Assembly: GCA_002423465.1 (NCBI GenBank)
Contig: DIWG01000082.1
Location: 6,366-44,190 of the forward strand
Length of the DNA stretch: 37,825 bases
Direction: 5' to 3'
From: Syntrophaceae bacterium UBA6112
Lineage (GTDB): Bacteria > Desulfobacterota > Syntrophia > Syntrophales > UBA5619
In this document: piece after piece, positions 30,226 through 37,825 of the stretch
Numbering within the stretch: position 1 is the stretch's first letter
Layout: every line of letters begins with the position of its first letter
The notes under the pieces: generated by a model
The model's database searches: none
Told to the model about the DNA's origin: nothing
The model's input: the letters and a program-made list of their open reading frames with translations, nothing else
Made by a program: the position numbers and the translations under genes

Positions 30226-32271
30226 GGATTTCCAATTGAACTGTTCTTGATGCGATGACTCAGAACAAACCCTGTCTTTTCCGTTCTTTTTCCCTTGGTA
30301 CATGAGCTGGTCAACCCGGTTAACGAAGGTTTTCATGTCTTCCTGTGGTTTGTATTGCGCAACACCGATGCTCACCGTCACATGGACCTTTTGGCTCGGT
30401 ACTGGGATGAATATCTCTCTTTTGAACTCCGTCCGGATTCTTTCCGCTGTAACGATGCAGTCTTTGCTTGTGGTCATAGGAAGGAGAATGGTGAACTCTT
30501 CTCCACCGTAACGATAGGCAGTATCCGTCTGGCGCAGGCATCGTTTAACCACCTGGCCGAGTCGCATTAATACCTGATCCCCCTCTATATGGCCGTAAGT
30601 ATCGTTGAGCTGTTTGAAATCGTCGAGATCGAGAAGCATAAGTGTCAAGGGCTGTCCGTAGCGATCCGCCCGATCTATCTCCACCTTAAGTTGATTATAA
30701 AAATGCCGGGAATTGTAAAGTTGGGTGAGACCATCGAAGATACTGAGTTCACGGTATCTTTCTTCGCTCTCCCTCAGTGCCTCCTCAGACCGCTTGCGCT
30801 CGGTGATGTCGTCTGCATAAAGATTGACATAACCAGCAGCAACAACAGGCCCAAGGATAAATGAAAACAATCGCTGACCATGCTCAAGCTCCAGCCTTTG
30901 CGTTGAACCGTTGCTTATGGCCTGATGAGCGGCATTTTGCAGCTTGAGGGGGGCTGCCTGGCCGACTTGCAAATGCAACTCCGGCAGTAAACTGAAACCG
31001 GCCTGATTCACGTAAAGTAGCGTTCCATCTTTGGAGATACGCAAGACCGGGTTGGGATTCTCAGATGGGAATCTGGCCATATTTTTAAGTTCATCTACCG
31101 CCCGCTTGTGGGCGGTGATTTCTTTCCTTAATTCGATATTGGCTTTCTCCAGGTCCGCTGTTGTATTCGCCAGAGCGATGGCCTGACCCCGCGAGTTGGT
31201 CAATGACAATACCACAGCAGATAACAGCAAACTGATCGTGATGCCAAGCAGTAAGATGAAGGTCGTTAAGCCGGTTTCGATTTGTTCTTCAAAATATTTT
31301 GAGGGAACGAAATCCAACAACCAACGATGGCCAGCACATTCCAGAATGGATTGGTGAGTTGCAAAATGACGATCTTCAGGAGAGTGATGAGGTTTTTCCA
31401 CCATGCCGCTGTGATATAGCAGAGTTTGTTCAAGCGGATTATCGCCATCGAAAATCTGAAGTTTAACTTGTGCTTCATTCCCGGCAACAATGCCCTGCAT
31501 GAAATCATTCATACGAAAAGGGCTGTAAACATAGCCCATTAACGCTTTACGCCTTTGTTCCGGGGTTCCCAGCGGTTCTCCTTTGCGGTAAACCGCCCTG
31601 TAAATGAGAAAGCCCGTCTGCACGTCTTTGTCCGTTTCCTGGACCAGGATGACCTTACCGCTCAATGCTGTTGTTCCTGTGTCACGAGCCCTGATCATGG
31701 CTTCTTTACGAGTGGCTTCGGAAAACATATCATAGCCAAAAGCCCTCTGATTTCGCCAATCGAAAGGTTCCAGGAAGATAATCGAGGTGTATTCCGACCT
31801 CTCCCCGTCAGGTTTGATCGTGTATTGGGGGAAACCCTCGCTGCGAATCTGACGAAGGTGTGCCGCCTTTTCAGTAGGAAGAATTCGCCTGGAAAAGCCG
31901 ACCCCTTGAATTCCAGGATAATGTTGGTCAATTCTTAAGGTTTTTACATATAGATGCCAATCCTCCCGAGTGACTTCATCGGAAGCCTCAAAAAGGCCGA
32001 CGCCGCCCAAGAGCAGTAATTCATATGCCTTGAATCGCTCAAGAATTCCTGTTTCTATTGCCTTGACCTGAAATTCAAAACGCACGTGAGCCCTTTTAGT
32101 TGTTTCGTCTCTGACGATATACCAGGTGACAACAGTTGTCAGCAGCGAAACCAGCAGGACAATCCAGGCTCCCCACCTGCCAAAAAAGCCAAGGCGAAAG
32201 GCCATAGGCGTATCAGACGTCCGAGTGGAAATCTGACCAGGCAATCCCCGTGTGTACTTATCTTGCCTCAT
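30217..32271 (-). CDS. Membrane diguanylate cyclase with CHASE sensor, PAS-like and GGDEF domains
   Basis: The 684-residue protein synthesises cyclic di-GMP from GTP. A first transmembrane segment (about 33-53) and a second (about 332-357) enclose an extracytoplasmic CHASE-type domain that has GVGLFEASDEVTREDWHLYV and PGIQGVGFSRR. A coiled linker and a PAS-like region (about 395-490) precede the GGDEF domain. The active site is GGEEF at 589-593 and the RQTD inhibitory I-site lies five residues earlier. The cyclase should therefore be active and subject to product inhibition. GAGG lies four bases before the ATG at 32271. Its G+C looks somewhat lower than its neighbours, and repeats flank it, suggesting insertion. 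Confidence 0.92.
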   Translation of the reverse strand: MRQDKYTRGLPGQISTRTSDTPMAFRLGFFGRWGAWIVLLVSLLTTVVTWYIVRDETTKRAHVRFEFQVKAIETGILERFKAYELLLLGGVGLFEASDEVTREDWHLYVKTLRIDQHYPGIQGVGFSRRILPTEKAAHLRQIRSEGFPQYTIKPDGERSEYTSIIFLEPFDWRNQRAFGYDMFSEATRKEAMIRARDTGTTALSGKVILVQETDKDVQTGFLIYRAVYRKGEPLGTPEQRRKALMGYVYSPFRMNDFMQGIVAGNEAQVKLQIFDGDNPLEQTLLYHSGMVEKPHHSPEDRHFATHQSILECAGHRWLLDFVPSKYFEEQIETGLTTFILLLGITISLLLSAVVLSLTNSRGQAIALANTTADLEKANIELRKEITAHKRAVDELKNMARFPSENPNPVLRISKDGTLLYVNQAGFSLLPELHLQVGQAAPLKLQNAAHQAISNGSTQRLELEHGQRLFSFILGPVVAAGYVNLYADDITERKRSEEALRESEERYRELSIFDGLTQLYNSRHFYNQLKVEIDRADRYGQPLTLMLLDLDDFKQLNDTYGHIEGDQVLMRLGQVVKRCLRQTDTAYRYGGEEFTILLPMTTSKDCIVTAERIRTEFKREIFIPVPSQKVHVTVSIGVAQYKPQEDMKTFVNRVDQLMYQGKKNGKDRVCSESSHQEQFNWKSSL

Positions 32272-32481
32272 CGATCCTCAATTATCATTATATTATCGGT
32301 TATCACCATTTCCATCAGAAATCGATAATATTCAGAATAATGTCGAGCTGCTTCGTTCAGGAAGCTATACGCATCAGTCGGATGAACCGTAATAAAATTC
32401 CACGAGGAAGACCGACTTGTGATGCGATGAAAGTTCTTCCGCCAGGGCGGGACCGATGACACCGGCGCAGATGCATGCTTC

Positions 32482-32585
32482 CGGGGACACGATGCGATCC
32501 GCTGCGCGGCTTCCGCATCATGTTCCCGGTGTCCCCGACATCAATTCCTTTGGGCATAGGGACACCTTGCGGCAAGGTGTGTCCC
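32482..32585. repeat. Two hairpin repeats upstream of the diguanylate cyclase
   Basis: CGGGGACAC-GATGCG (32482-32496) pairs with CGCATC...GTGTCCCCG (32514-32537), where a gap of a few bases separates the matching blocks on the right arm. A second inverted repeat, GGGACACCTTGC and GCAAGGTGT...TCCC, lies at about 32559-32585. Both share the GGGACAC/GTGTCCC core. The 32272-32604 gap otherwise shows no gene. These resemble REP-type elements. Confidence 0.6.
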
Positions 32586-32604
32586 CACATGTCTCCGGAA
32601 CCGA

Positions 32605-33981
32605 CTAAAAATGCGTCAGGGGCGGTTTCCCGACCGGATAAACATTGAAGCCGATATCAAAGCAGCGGCGGTGGTCCAGGATATTCCGGCCGTCAAAGAT
32701 GAAGGCGGGTTTGGCCATGCTATCAAAAATTTTCGGGAAGTCGAGATTACGGTAAAGGTCCCATTCGGTCAGGAGGGCGATCGCGTGGCAGCCCTCCGCA
32801 GCCAGCAGGGGATCCTCGACATAACGGATCCGGCCCCGGACACCCTTCAGGTCGGTACGGGCATTTTCCAGGGCTTTCGGGTCGGAGACAACGATCTCCG
32901 CCTGCTCTTCAAAAAGCCGCCGGGCGATGAAAATCGCGGGACTCTCCCGGGTGTCGCCCGTGTTGGCCTTGAAAGCGAAACCCCATAGACAGATCTTCTT
33001 CCCGGCCAGCGTGTTGAACATCGCCCCCAGCATGTTCCGGATGAAGCGCTCCTGCTGGTAGTCGTTGATCTTAACAACGCTCTCCCAGTAGTCGGCAACC
33101 GCATCGAGACCGTATTGCCGGCAGAGGTAGACGAGGTTCAGGATATCCTTCCGGAAACAGGAACCGCCGAAGCCGATGCTGGCGTTGAGAAACTTTGGGC
33201 CGATGCGGCTGTCCATGCCGACGGCCCGGGAGACCTCGGCGATATCCGCTTCCGCCTTTTCACAGAGGGCGGAGATGGCGTTGATCGAAGAGATCCTCTG
33301 GGCGAGGAAGGCGTTGGAAACCAGTTTGGAGAGCTCGCTGCTCCAGATGTTGGAGGTGACGATCCTCTCCTTTGGAACCCAGCTTGCGTAAATATCCACC
33401 AGTGTCTGCCTGGCCCTCCGACCGTTGTCCGTTTCCCGCGAGCCGATGAGGATCCGGTCCGGCTTTTCCAGATCGCGAACAGCGGTTCCTTCCGCGAGAA
33501 ATTCGGGGTTGGAGAGAACGTCGAAGCTGATGCCGTTCTTCCGGCAGTTCAGGATCCTCTCCATCGCGAGGGCCGTCTTTACGGGAAGGGTGCTCTTTTC
33601 GATCACGATCTTGGAGGATTCCGAAAATTCCAGAATCTGGCGGGCGGTCTTTTCCCAGTACTGAAGATCGGCGGCCATCCCGGCGCCCAGGCCGAAGGAC
33701 TTTGTCGGCGTATTCACGCTGACGAAGATGATATCATTCTCCCGAATTCCCCGCTCGATGTCCGTGCTGAAGAAGAGATTTCGGTTGCGCGTCGTCTTGA
33801 TCAGTTCATCCAGTCCAGGTTCGTAGATGGGGAGATCGTCGGAGTTCCAGGCCGCGATCCGCTCGGGGTTGATGTCCACCACCGTGACCCGGCAACGGGG
33901 GCATTTGGCGGCGATCATCGCCATCGTGGGGCCGCCGACATATCCGGCGCCGATACAGAGAATCTTTTTTTCGAAAGTCAT
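32605..33981 (-). CDS. ugd: UDP-glucose 6-dehydrogenase (eukaryote-like long type)
   Basis: The 458-residue enzyme oxidises UDP-glucose to UDP-glucuronate with two NAD molecules. Its NAD motif GAGYVGGPT is at 11-19, and the sequence continues with VVDINPERIAAWNSDDLPIYEPGLDE, typical of the animal/plant-like subgroup. The catalytic cysteine is Cys275 in GFGGSCFRKD, and FAFKANTGDTRESPA (about 347-361) matches the C-terminal domain. The ATG at 33981 follows the UDP-xylose synthase gene, separated only by a hairpin. It supplies substrate for UDP-xylose synthase and, in trans, the UDP-glucuronate epimerase at the left end of the window. Confidence 0.96.
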   Translation of the reverse strand: MTFEKKILCIGAGYVGGPTMAMIAAKCPRCRVTVVDINPERIAAWNSDDLPIYEPGLDELIKTTRNRNLFFSTDIERGIRENDIIFVSVNTPTKSFGLGAGMAADLQYWEKTARQILEFSESSKIVIEKSTLPVKTALAMERILNCRKNGISFDVLSNPEFLAEGTAVRDLEKPDRILIGSRETDNGRRARQTLVDIYASWVPKERIVTSNIWSSELSKLVSNAFLAQRISSINAISALCEKAEADIAEVSRAVGMDSRIGPKFLNASIGFGGSCFRKDILNLVYLCRQYGLDAVADYWESVVKINDYQQERFIRNMLGAMFNTLAGKKICLWGFAFKANTGDTRESPAIFIARRLFEEQAEIVVSDPKALENARTDLKGVRGRIRYVEDPLLAAEGCHAIALLTEWDLYRNLDFPKIFDSMAKPAFIFDGRNILDHRRCFDIGFNVYPVGKPPLTHF

Positions 33982-33995
33982 GGCACCCTCATAAG

Positions 33996-34057
33996 TTTAA
34001 TTAGGGACAGCGCCCTTATCAATTCCGGAATGAATAGGGGCGCTGTCCCTAATTAAA
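33996..34057. repeat. Large perfect palindrome between uxs and ugd
   Basis: Arms at 33996-34015 and 34038-34057 are exact 20-base inverted repeats, each with an ATTAGGGACAGCGCCC-type sequence, around a 22-base loop. It is a REP-like element. It contributes the last dozen or so codons and stop of the upstream sugar gene. It might also act as an RNA hairpin that alters expression of ugd. Confidence 0.9.
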
Positions 34058-34980
34058 CTCCGGAAATAGGCGATGGTCTTTTCCAGTCCTTCGGAAAGCG
34101 GGATCTGGGGCTCCCAATCCAATTTTTCGCGGGCCAGGGCGATGTCCGGCCGCCGCTGAATCGGATCGTCCTGGGGAAGTGGATTAAAGATGATGCGTGA
34201 TGTGGTCCCGGTCATCCGGATCAAGGTTTCCGCCAGTTGCAGGATTGTAAATTCCTGAGGGGTGCCGATGTTGATCGGGCCGGTGAACCCTTCCGGGGAG
34301 TTCATCATCCGAATCAACCCCTCGATCAGATCGTCCACATAACAGAAGGAGCGGGTCTGGGAACCGTCGCCGTAGACGGTGATCTCTTCCCCTTTGAGCG
34401 CCTGCACGATAAAGTTACTGACGACGCGTCCGTCGTGAACCGCCATCCGCGGGCCGTAGGTATTGAAAATCCTGACAATCTTCACATCCACATGGTTCTG
34501 GCGGTGGTAATCCATCATCAGGCATTCGGCAGCTCGCTTCCCCTCGTCGTAGCAGCTTCGGATCCCGATCGGATTGACGCGGCCCCAGTACCCTTCCTGT
34601 TGCGGATGGATCTCCGGATCGCCGTACACCTCGGAGGTCGATGCCTGGAGGATCCGTGCCTTCACGCGCTTGGCCATCCCCAGCGTATTGATTGCCCCCA
34701 TGACGCTGGTCTTGATCGTCTTGATCGGGTTGTACTGGTAATGGACGGGGGATGCCGGGCAGGCGAGGTTGAAGATCTGGTCGACCTCGAGGTAGATGGG
34801 GTTGGTGATATCGTGGCGGATAAATTCAAAATGGGGATTTCCAAGGAGATGGAGGATATTGTCTTTGCTTCCGGTGAAAAAATTGTCGAGGCAAAGGACC
34901 TCCTCCCCCTCGGCGATCAGCCGATCGCAGAGGTGCGATCCGAGAAAACCGGCGCCGCCGGTGATGAGAATGCGTTTCAT
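33997..34980 (-). CDS. UDP-glucuronate decarboxylase (UDP-xylose synthase)
   Basis: The 327-residue short-chain dehydrogenase starts MKRILITGGAGFLGSHLCDR. It has the NAD motif GGAGFLG at 8-14, STSEVYGDPEIHPQ (about 114-127) and the catalytic Tyr144-x3-Lys148 in YDEGK. The RIFNTYGPRMAVHDGRVVSNF region is typical of UDP-xylose synthases, which decarboxylate UDP-glucuronate. AAAGGG sits before the ATG at 34980; the extension to 35040 lacks support. The natural end should be near SLI (about residue 310), but the frame continues into a palindromic repeat and gains RDSAPIHSGIDKGAVPN. It lies upstream of ugd in the same operon. Confidence 0.92.
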   Translation of the reverse strand: MKRILITGGAGFLGSHLCDRLIAEGEEVLCLDNFFTGSKDNILHLLGNPHFEFIRHDITNPIYLEVDQIFNLACPASPVHYQYNPIKTIKTSVMGAINTLGMAKRVKARILQASTSEVYGDPEIHPQQEGYWGRVNPIGIRSCYDEGKRAAECLMMDYHRQNHVDVKIVRIFNTYGPRMAVHDGRVVSNFIVQALKGEEITVYGDGSQTRSFCYVDDLIEGLIRMMNSPEGFTGPINIGTPQEFTILQLAETLIRMTGTTSRIIFNPLPQDDPIQRRPDIALAREKLDWEPQIPLSEGLEKTIAYFRSLIRDSAPIHSGIDKGAVPN

Positions 34981-35084
34981 GTAACCCTTTCTCCCTGGGG
35001 TAAATAGAGGGCTTCGTACGTTTACATCCCCTGCGTTCATCCGTCCGGGGAACTTCGTTTTTCTGGTATTCCCCCCGCGAAACT

Positions 35085-35116
35085 GCTATAAACCACAGAG
35101 CGATTTTATCTGTCAA
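35085..35116 (-). promoter_or_regulatory. Possible promoter of the uxs-ugd operon
   Basis: On the minus strand TTGACA (complement of 35111-35116) is followed by an AT-rich region with TATAGC about 20 bases on. The spacing is longer than ideal. It lies about 105-135 bases upstream of the uxs ATG, divergent to rsmI. Confidence 0.3.
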
Positions 35117-35226
35117 TCAAATTATCGGTCTTGAAACTTATTTCCGGGGAAATCAGCCGGTTTATGAGAGAAACCCTTCATCAACAAAGAGGCGGATATC
35201 GGAAGAAGGGGATCGGAGATCCGCCG

Positions 35227-36105
35227 ATGATCGAAAAGATGTCCGCCAAACCGGAAGCGGGCGAACCCGAAAAGGCGGGAACGCTTTATGTGGTGGCCAC
35301 CCCGATCGGCAATCTCGAAGATATCACCCTTCGGGCGATCCGGATTCTAAAGGATGTCCGCCTCATCGCGGCCGAGGATACCCGGCGAACAAGGATTCTC
35401 TTGGATAAGTACCTGATTTCAACGCCGCTGACCAGTCTTTATGACCAGAATGAGGCGAAAAAGAGCGGCCTTCTCATCGCGAAACTGCTCCAGGGTGAGG
35501 ATGTGGCTTATGTTTCGGATGCAGGAACGCCGGGGATATCCGACCCCGGTTATATTCTGGTCCGAGATGCGCTTTCTCAGGGGATCCGGGTGGCGCCGAT
35601 TCCCGGGGCGTCCGCACTGATCGCGGCACTGAGTGTGTCCGGCCTGCCGATGGACACCTTCATATTTCTTGGATTTCTGCCGTCAAAATCGATACGGCGC
35701 AGGCAATTGCTGACCTCTCTGCGGGCGGAAGAAAGAACGCTTATCTTTTACGAATCGCCCCACCGGCTGCTTGCGTCCCTGAATGATATTGCGGAGGTGC
35801 TGGGTGACCGGGAAGTGGTGGTTTCCCGGGAGATGACCAAGGTCTATGAGGAGTTCCTGCGGGGGTCGGCGGCGGAGGTGACTGCCGGGATGGGGAACGG
35901 GTCGGTCAAGGGTGAGGTGACCCTGATTGTGGCGGGCCGGACTGGAGAGGTTGCGGAGTATTCCGATGCCGAGCTTTTCAGTCTTTGCGGGCAACTGCGC
36001 CGGGATGCGGGAGAAGAACTTTCCCTGCGCGACACGGCGGACAGGATTGCACGGCAAACCGGCGTTTCCCGGCGGCGGATCTACCGGCTCTTACTATTTC
36101 CTTGA
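35227..36105 (+). CDS. rsmI: 16S rRNA (cytidine-2'-O-)-methyltransferase RsmI
   Basis: The enzyme methylates the 2'-OH of C1402 in 16S rRNA. From the ATG at 35227 it has 292 residues. It has GTLYVVATPIGNLEDITLRA (about 18-37), AAEDTRRTRILL, SDAGTPGISDPGY (about 98-110) and FYESPHR, all hallmarks of the tetrapyrrole-methylase-like RsmI family. A C-terminal extension (SLRDTADRIARQTGVSRRRIY) resembles a small DNA- or RNA-binding helix pair. The start at 35227 follows GGAG; the earlier ATG at 35131 adds a non-family N terminus and is less likely. Confidence 0.94.
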   Translation: MIEKMSAKPEAGEPEKAGTLYVVATPIGNLEDITLRAIRILKDVRLIAAEDTRRTRILLDKYLISTPLTSLYDQNEAKKSGLLIAKLLQGEDVAYVSDAGTPGISDPGYILVRDALSQGIRVAPIPGASALIAALSVSGLPMDTFIFLGFLPSKSIRRRQLLTSLRAEERTLIFYESPHRLLASLNDIAEVLGDREVVVSREMTKVYEEFLRGSAAEVTAGMGNGSVKGEVTLIVAGRTGEVAEYSDAELFSLCGQLRRDAGEELSLRDTADRIARQTGVSRRRIYRLLLFP

Positions 36106-36218
36106 ACTGTCCGCAGAGGTGTGATAACGGTCGGCGTCAAGATGGAAACCCGCGGATGTAAAAGAATCCGGTTGAGCGACCGCCGTTTGGACGGCAGTTC
36201 GGGGAGGAGGGTGCGGCC

Positions 36219-36563
36219 GTGGCAGAAGATTTTTCCGGGATAGACGGGGACCGTGTCATGATGATCGAGGGGCGCGTGCTGAAGCCGGAAGACAGGATCC
36301 ATGACCTCGTGGATCTCTTCGATTCCGCATCCGGGTTGCCCGGGAAAAATGTTTTGGAACTGAAGTCGGGACCCGAAAAGATCTATGACCTCGTAGACAT
36401 TGTTGAGAGAAAACCCCGGATGGCCGTTGTTGATACGGGTCTTCATGACGAGATCATGAAACGGGCGGTGGAGATTGCAGAAAAGGTTGCCCGCGAGGTT
36501 ATTCCCGATATCGCCGAGCGTGTCATCCGCGAGGAGATAGAGAAGCTCAAAAAGGACGTATGA
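36219..36563 (+). CDS. Uncharacterised acidic protein with repeated DLVD motif
   Basis: The 114-residue protein begins with GTG at 36219, preceded by GAGGAGG nine bases upstream. It has two similar short motifs, RIHDLVDLFD (about 26-35) and KIYDLVDIVE (about 54-63), and an amphipathic C-terminal helix EVIPDIAERVIREEIEKLKKD (about 92-112). There is no signal peptide or membrane segment. I recall acidic motif-plus-helix proteins of this kind in Desulfobacterota but cannot name a family. It may be a small regulatory or adaptor protein. It lies 13 bases before the lipoprotein gene, so the two may be co-transcribed. Confidence 0.72.
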   Translation: MAEDFSGIDGDRVMMIEGRVLKPEDRIHDLVDLFDSASGLPGKNVLELKSGPEKIYDLVDIVERKPRMAVVDTGLHDEIMKRAVEIAEKVAREVIPDIAERVIREEIEKLKKDV

Positions 36564-36576
36564 GGGGTTTGACGCG

Positions 36577-37161
36577 ATGTTAAGGTGTTTCCGTCCGGTA
36601 TTCCTGGTTGTGGGTTTGATTGTTCTGGCGGGCTGCGCCGGGAAAATCCCGCACATGCTTGTAGCCGATTACACTGAAAAGAAAACGCGGCTCGTTGCCG
36701 TCATACCCGTTCGGAACATGACATCCGATAACGGCACCGCTTCCGCGCTGCGGGCGAAGTTGATCGATGAACTCTATTTCAAGGGTTATCCGAAGATTCC
36801 AGCAAAATGGATCGATGAACGGCTTGCTTCCCTCCCTGCGGGGGGTGGAAACCTTTCACCGAAATTGATTGGCGAGATGCTGAACGTGGATGCCGTTCTT
36901 TACACCACACTGAAGGAAGGTCTGACGCCCGTCACCTTCTTATACTCACCGGTTGCGATTGCTGCGGAGTTTGAAATGAAGAGTGCAAAGACGGGGGATA
37001 GCCTCTGGCATGTCCAATATCGTGCGGTTCATCGCAACTATGGTTTATCACGGAAAAGTCTGGAGTTGAAAACCTGGCAGGTTTATGAGTCGGTGATTCA
37101 GGAGGTCTTGAACCGCGCCCTGGAAACACTGCCGGACGGGCTGGACGTGATCGGTTCCTGA
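36577..37161 (+). CDS. Outer-membrane-type lipoprotein, GNA1162/DUF799-like
   Basis: The 194-residue protein has a lipoprotein signal with lipobox LAGC ending at Cys20, and no membrane segment beyond it. The mature part (KKTRLVAVIPVRNMTSDNG; LNVDAVLYTTLKEGLTPVTFLY; YSPVAIAAEFEMKSAKTGDSLW) fits the GNA1162/DUF799 group of small lipoproteins of unknown role. It is the second gene of a possible pair with the acidic protein upstream. Confidence 0.75.
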   Translation: MLRCFRPVFLVVGLIVLAGCAGKIPHMLVADYTEKKTRLVAVIPVRNMTSDNGTASALRAKLIDELYFKGYPKIPAKWIDERLASLPAGGGNLSPKLIGEMLNVDAVLYTTLKEGLTPVTFLYSPVAIAAEFEMKSAKTGDSLWHVQYRAVHRNYGLSRKSLELKTWQVYESVIQEVLNRALETLPDGLDVIGS

Positions 37162-37189
37162 TTGAACCCAAGCGCAGATATTTTGAAGC

Positions 37190-37735
37190 ATGAACATACC
37201 GAATCTCATAACACTTCTGCGAATCATTCTTGTTCCGGTCATTGTCATTCTGCTCATCCAGGGTTCTTTTTTCAAGGCGCTGATCATGTTTGTCATTGCC
37301 GGCCTTTCCGACGCCCTCGACGGCTTTCTGGCCAGGTATCTGCGTCAACAGACCGTTCTCGGGGCCTATCTTGACCCGATTGCCGACAAGGCGCTCCTGG
37401 CCAGTTGCTTTGTGACCCTGTCGGTCCTGCATATTATCCCGAGCTGGCTGGCGGTGATCGTCATCAGCCGTGACTTCATCATTCTTCTCGGGATCGGCGT
37501 GCTGTCCATCATGTCGATTACCGTGGAAATCCGACCGGCTTTTGTCAGCAAAATTACAACGGCCATGCAATTGATCACGGTTCTGCTGGCCCTTTCCACC
37601 CGTTGTTTTCCCATCGGGGTTGGTGAGATATGGATTCTGGTCGCCTACTGGATTACAGCGTTTTTTACCATTCTTTCCGGCTTGCGTTACATGATGAGGG
37701 GCCTGGAGCTCATCAATAACGACACAAATAAATGA
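37190..37735 (+). CDS. pgsA: CDP-alcohol phosphatidyltransferase, phosphatidylglycerophosphate synthase type
   Basis: The 181-residue membrane enzyme carries the family signature DALDGFLARYLRQQTVLGAY followed by LDPIADK (about 42-68). Its arrangement is D-G-x2-A-R-x8-G-x3-D-x3-D, whose aspartates hold the metal ions. The protein starts MNIPNLITLLRIILVPVIVI, typical of PgsA, and has about five hydrophobic segments. It transfers a phosphatidyl group from CDP-diacylglycerol to glycerol-3-phosphate in the phospholipid route. The next gene is a tRNA on the same strand. Confidence 0.93.
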   Translation: MNIPNLITLLRIILVPVIVILLIQGSFFKALIMFVIAGLSDALDGFLARYLRQQTVLGAYLDPIADKALLASCFVTLSVLHIIPSWLAVIVISRDFIILLGIGVLSIMSITVEIRPAFVSKITTAMQLITVLLALSTRCFPIGVGEIWILVAYWITAFFTILSGLRYMMRGLELINNDTNK

Positions 37736-37743
37736 TATTTGCC

Positions 37744-37772
37744 TTGACATCACTATATTTTCTTGTTAGGAA
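37744..37772 (+). promoter_or_regulatory. Possible tRNA promoter
   Basis: TTGACA at 37744-37749 is followed, with a 17-base spacer, by TAGGAA at 37767-37772, a weak -10. It lies about 30 bases before the tRNA. A small CCCC-TTCA-GGGG hairpin at about 37778-37789 may also separate it from pgsA. Confidence 0.4.
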
Positions 37773-37802
37773 AGGCACCCCTTCAGGGGAAAGTGAACTA
37801 TA

Positions 37803-37825
37803 GGCACGTAGCTCAGGGGGAGAGC
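37803..37825 (+). tRNA. tRNA gene, 5' part (cut by window edge)
   Basis: The last 23 bases start GGCACGTAGCTCAGGGGGAG and end GC. TAGCTCAGGGGGAGAGC is the D-arm region with the conserved A14 and the GG pair. The acceptor 5' strand is GGCACGT. The anticodon lies outside the window, so identity is unknown; a valine tRNA is a guess. Confidence 0.85.

Noticed and set aside
30047..30250. 67-residue plus-strand frame after yraN
   Set aside because: It lies in a different frame from the PIN-like fragment and has no recognisable features.
32357..32590. 77-residue minus-strand frame in the repeat region
   Set aside because: It spans both hairpins and has no protein-like features; likely non-coding.

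Overview
The window looks like chromosomal DNA of a strictly anaerobic Desulfobacterota (former Deltaproteobacteria) bacterium, most plausibly of the Syntrophus/Smithella (Syntrophales) type. This is an inference from gene content: a siroheme decarboxylase-like AhbB beside hemL (alternative heme route), a four-subunit 2-oxoacid:ferredoxin oxidoreductase, a TakP-like TRAP transporter, a deltaproteobacterial-style minor pilin operon and moderately high G+C. No 16S rRNA is present, so the assignment is tentative. The window holds 39 intact protein genes, one gene cut by the left edge (gmd), two gene relics, and a tRNA cut by the right edge.

Layout. (1) 1-1205, minus: nucleotide-sugar genes (gmd 5' end, UDP-glucuronate 4-epimerase-like). 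(2) 1304-3077, minus: hemL and ahbB. (3) 3332-3706: a lone F-ATPase c subunit with its own terminator. (4) 3972-11243: a TRAP solute receptor on plus converges, across a bidirectional terminator, on a minus-strand run that reads ferredoxin, KOR alpha, beta, gamma, ACT protein, release-factor-like protein, dctQ, dctM. Uptake and ferredoxin-dependent oxidation of 2-oxo acids are plausibly linked here. (5) 11577-17738: mixed genes (choline-kinase-like protein, NusG paralog, FAD dehydrogenase, ribD, cNMP-binding protein plus cupin sugar epimerase) interspersed with palindromic repeat elements. (6) 17827-22011: prepilin peptidase and four minor pilins (FimT, PilV, PilW, PilX types), with a 48-bp coding minisatellite in pilW and a G10 tract in pilX. 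(7) 22012-22727: decayed nucleotidyltransferase, a 57-residue cysteine-rich gene and an argS leader with an intrinsic terminator. (8) 22728-30044: argS, a SPOR protein, then the conserved ffh-rpsP-khpA-rimM-trmD-rplS-rnhB-yraN block. (9) 30058-32604: a PIN/VapC-like relic and a CHASE-GGDEF diguanylate cyclase flanked by hairpin repeats. (10) 32605-34980, minus: UDP-glucose dehydrogenase and UDP-xylose synthase. (11) 35227-37735: rsmI, an uncharacterised acidic protein, a GNA1162-like lipoprotein and pgsA, then a tRNA 5' end.

How the genes fit together. ugd and uxs make UDP-glucuronate and UDP-xylose, the left-end epimerase makes UDP-galacturonate and gmd opens the GDP-fucose/rhamnose route. 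With the cupin epimerase and an orphan NusG paralog this points to exopolysaccharide or O-antigen synthesis. The diguanylate cyclase and pilins fit a surface-attached lifestyle. Most individual genes belong to known families. The less ordinary material is in the repeats that have entered gene ends and leaders, the repeat-bearing minor pilins, and the 2-oxoacid uptake/oxidation neighbourhood. I did not see a clear self-contained new system such as a CRISPR or defence island.
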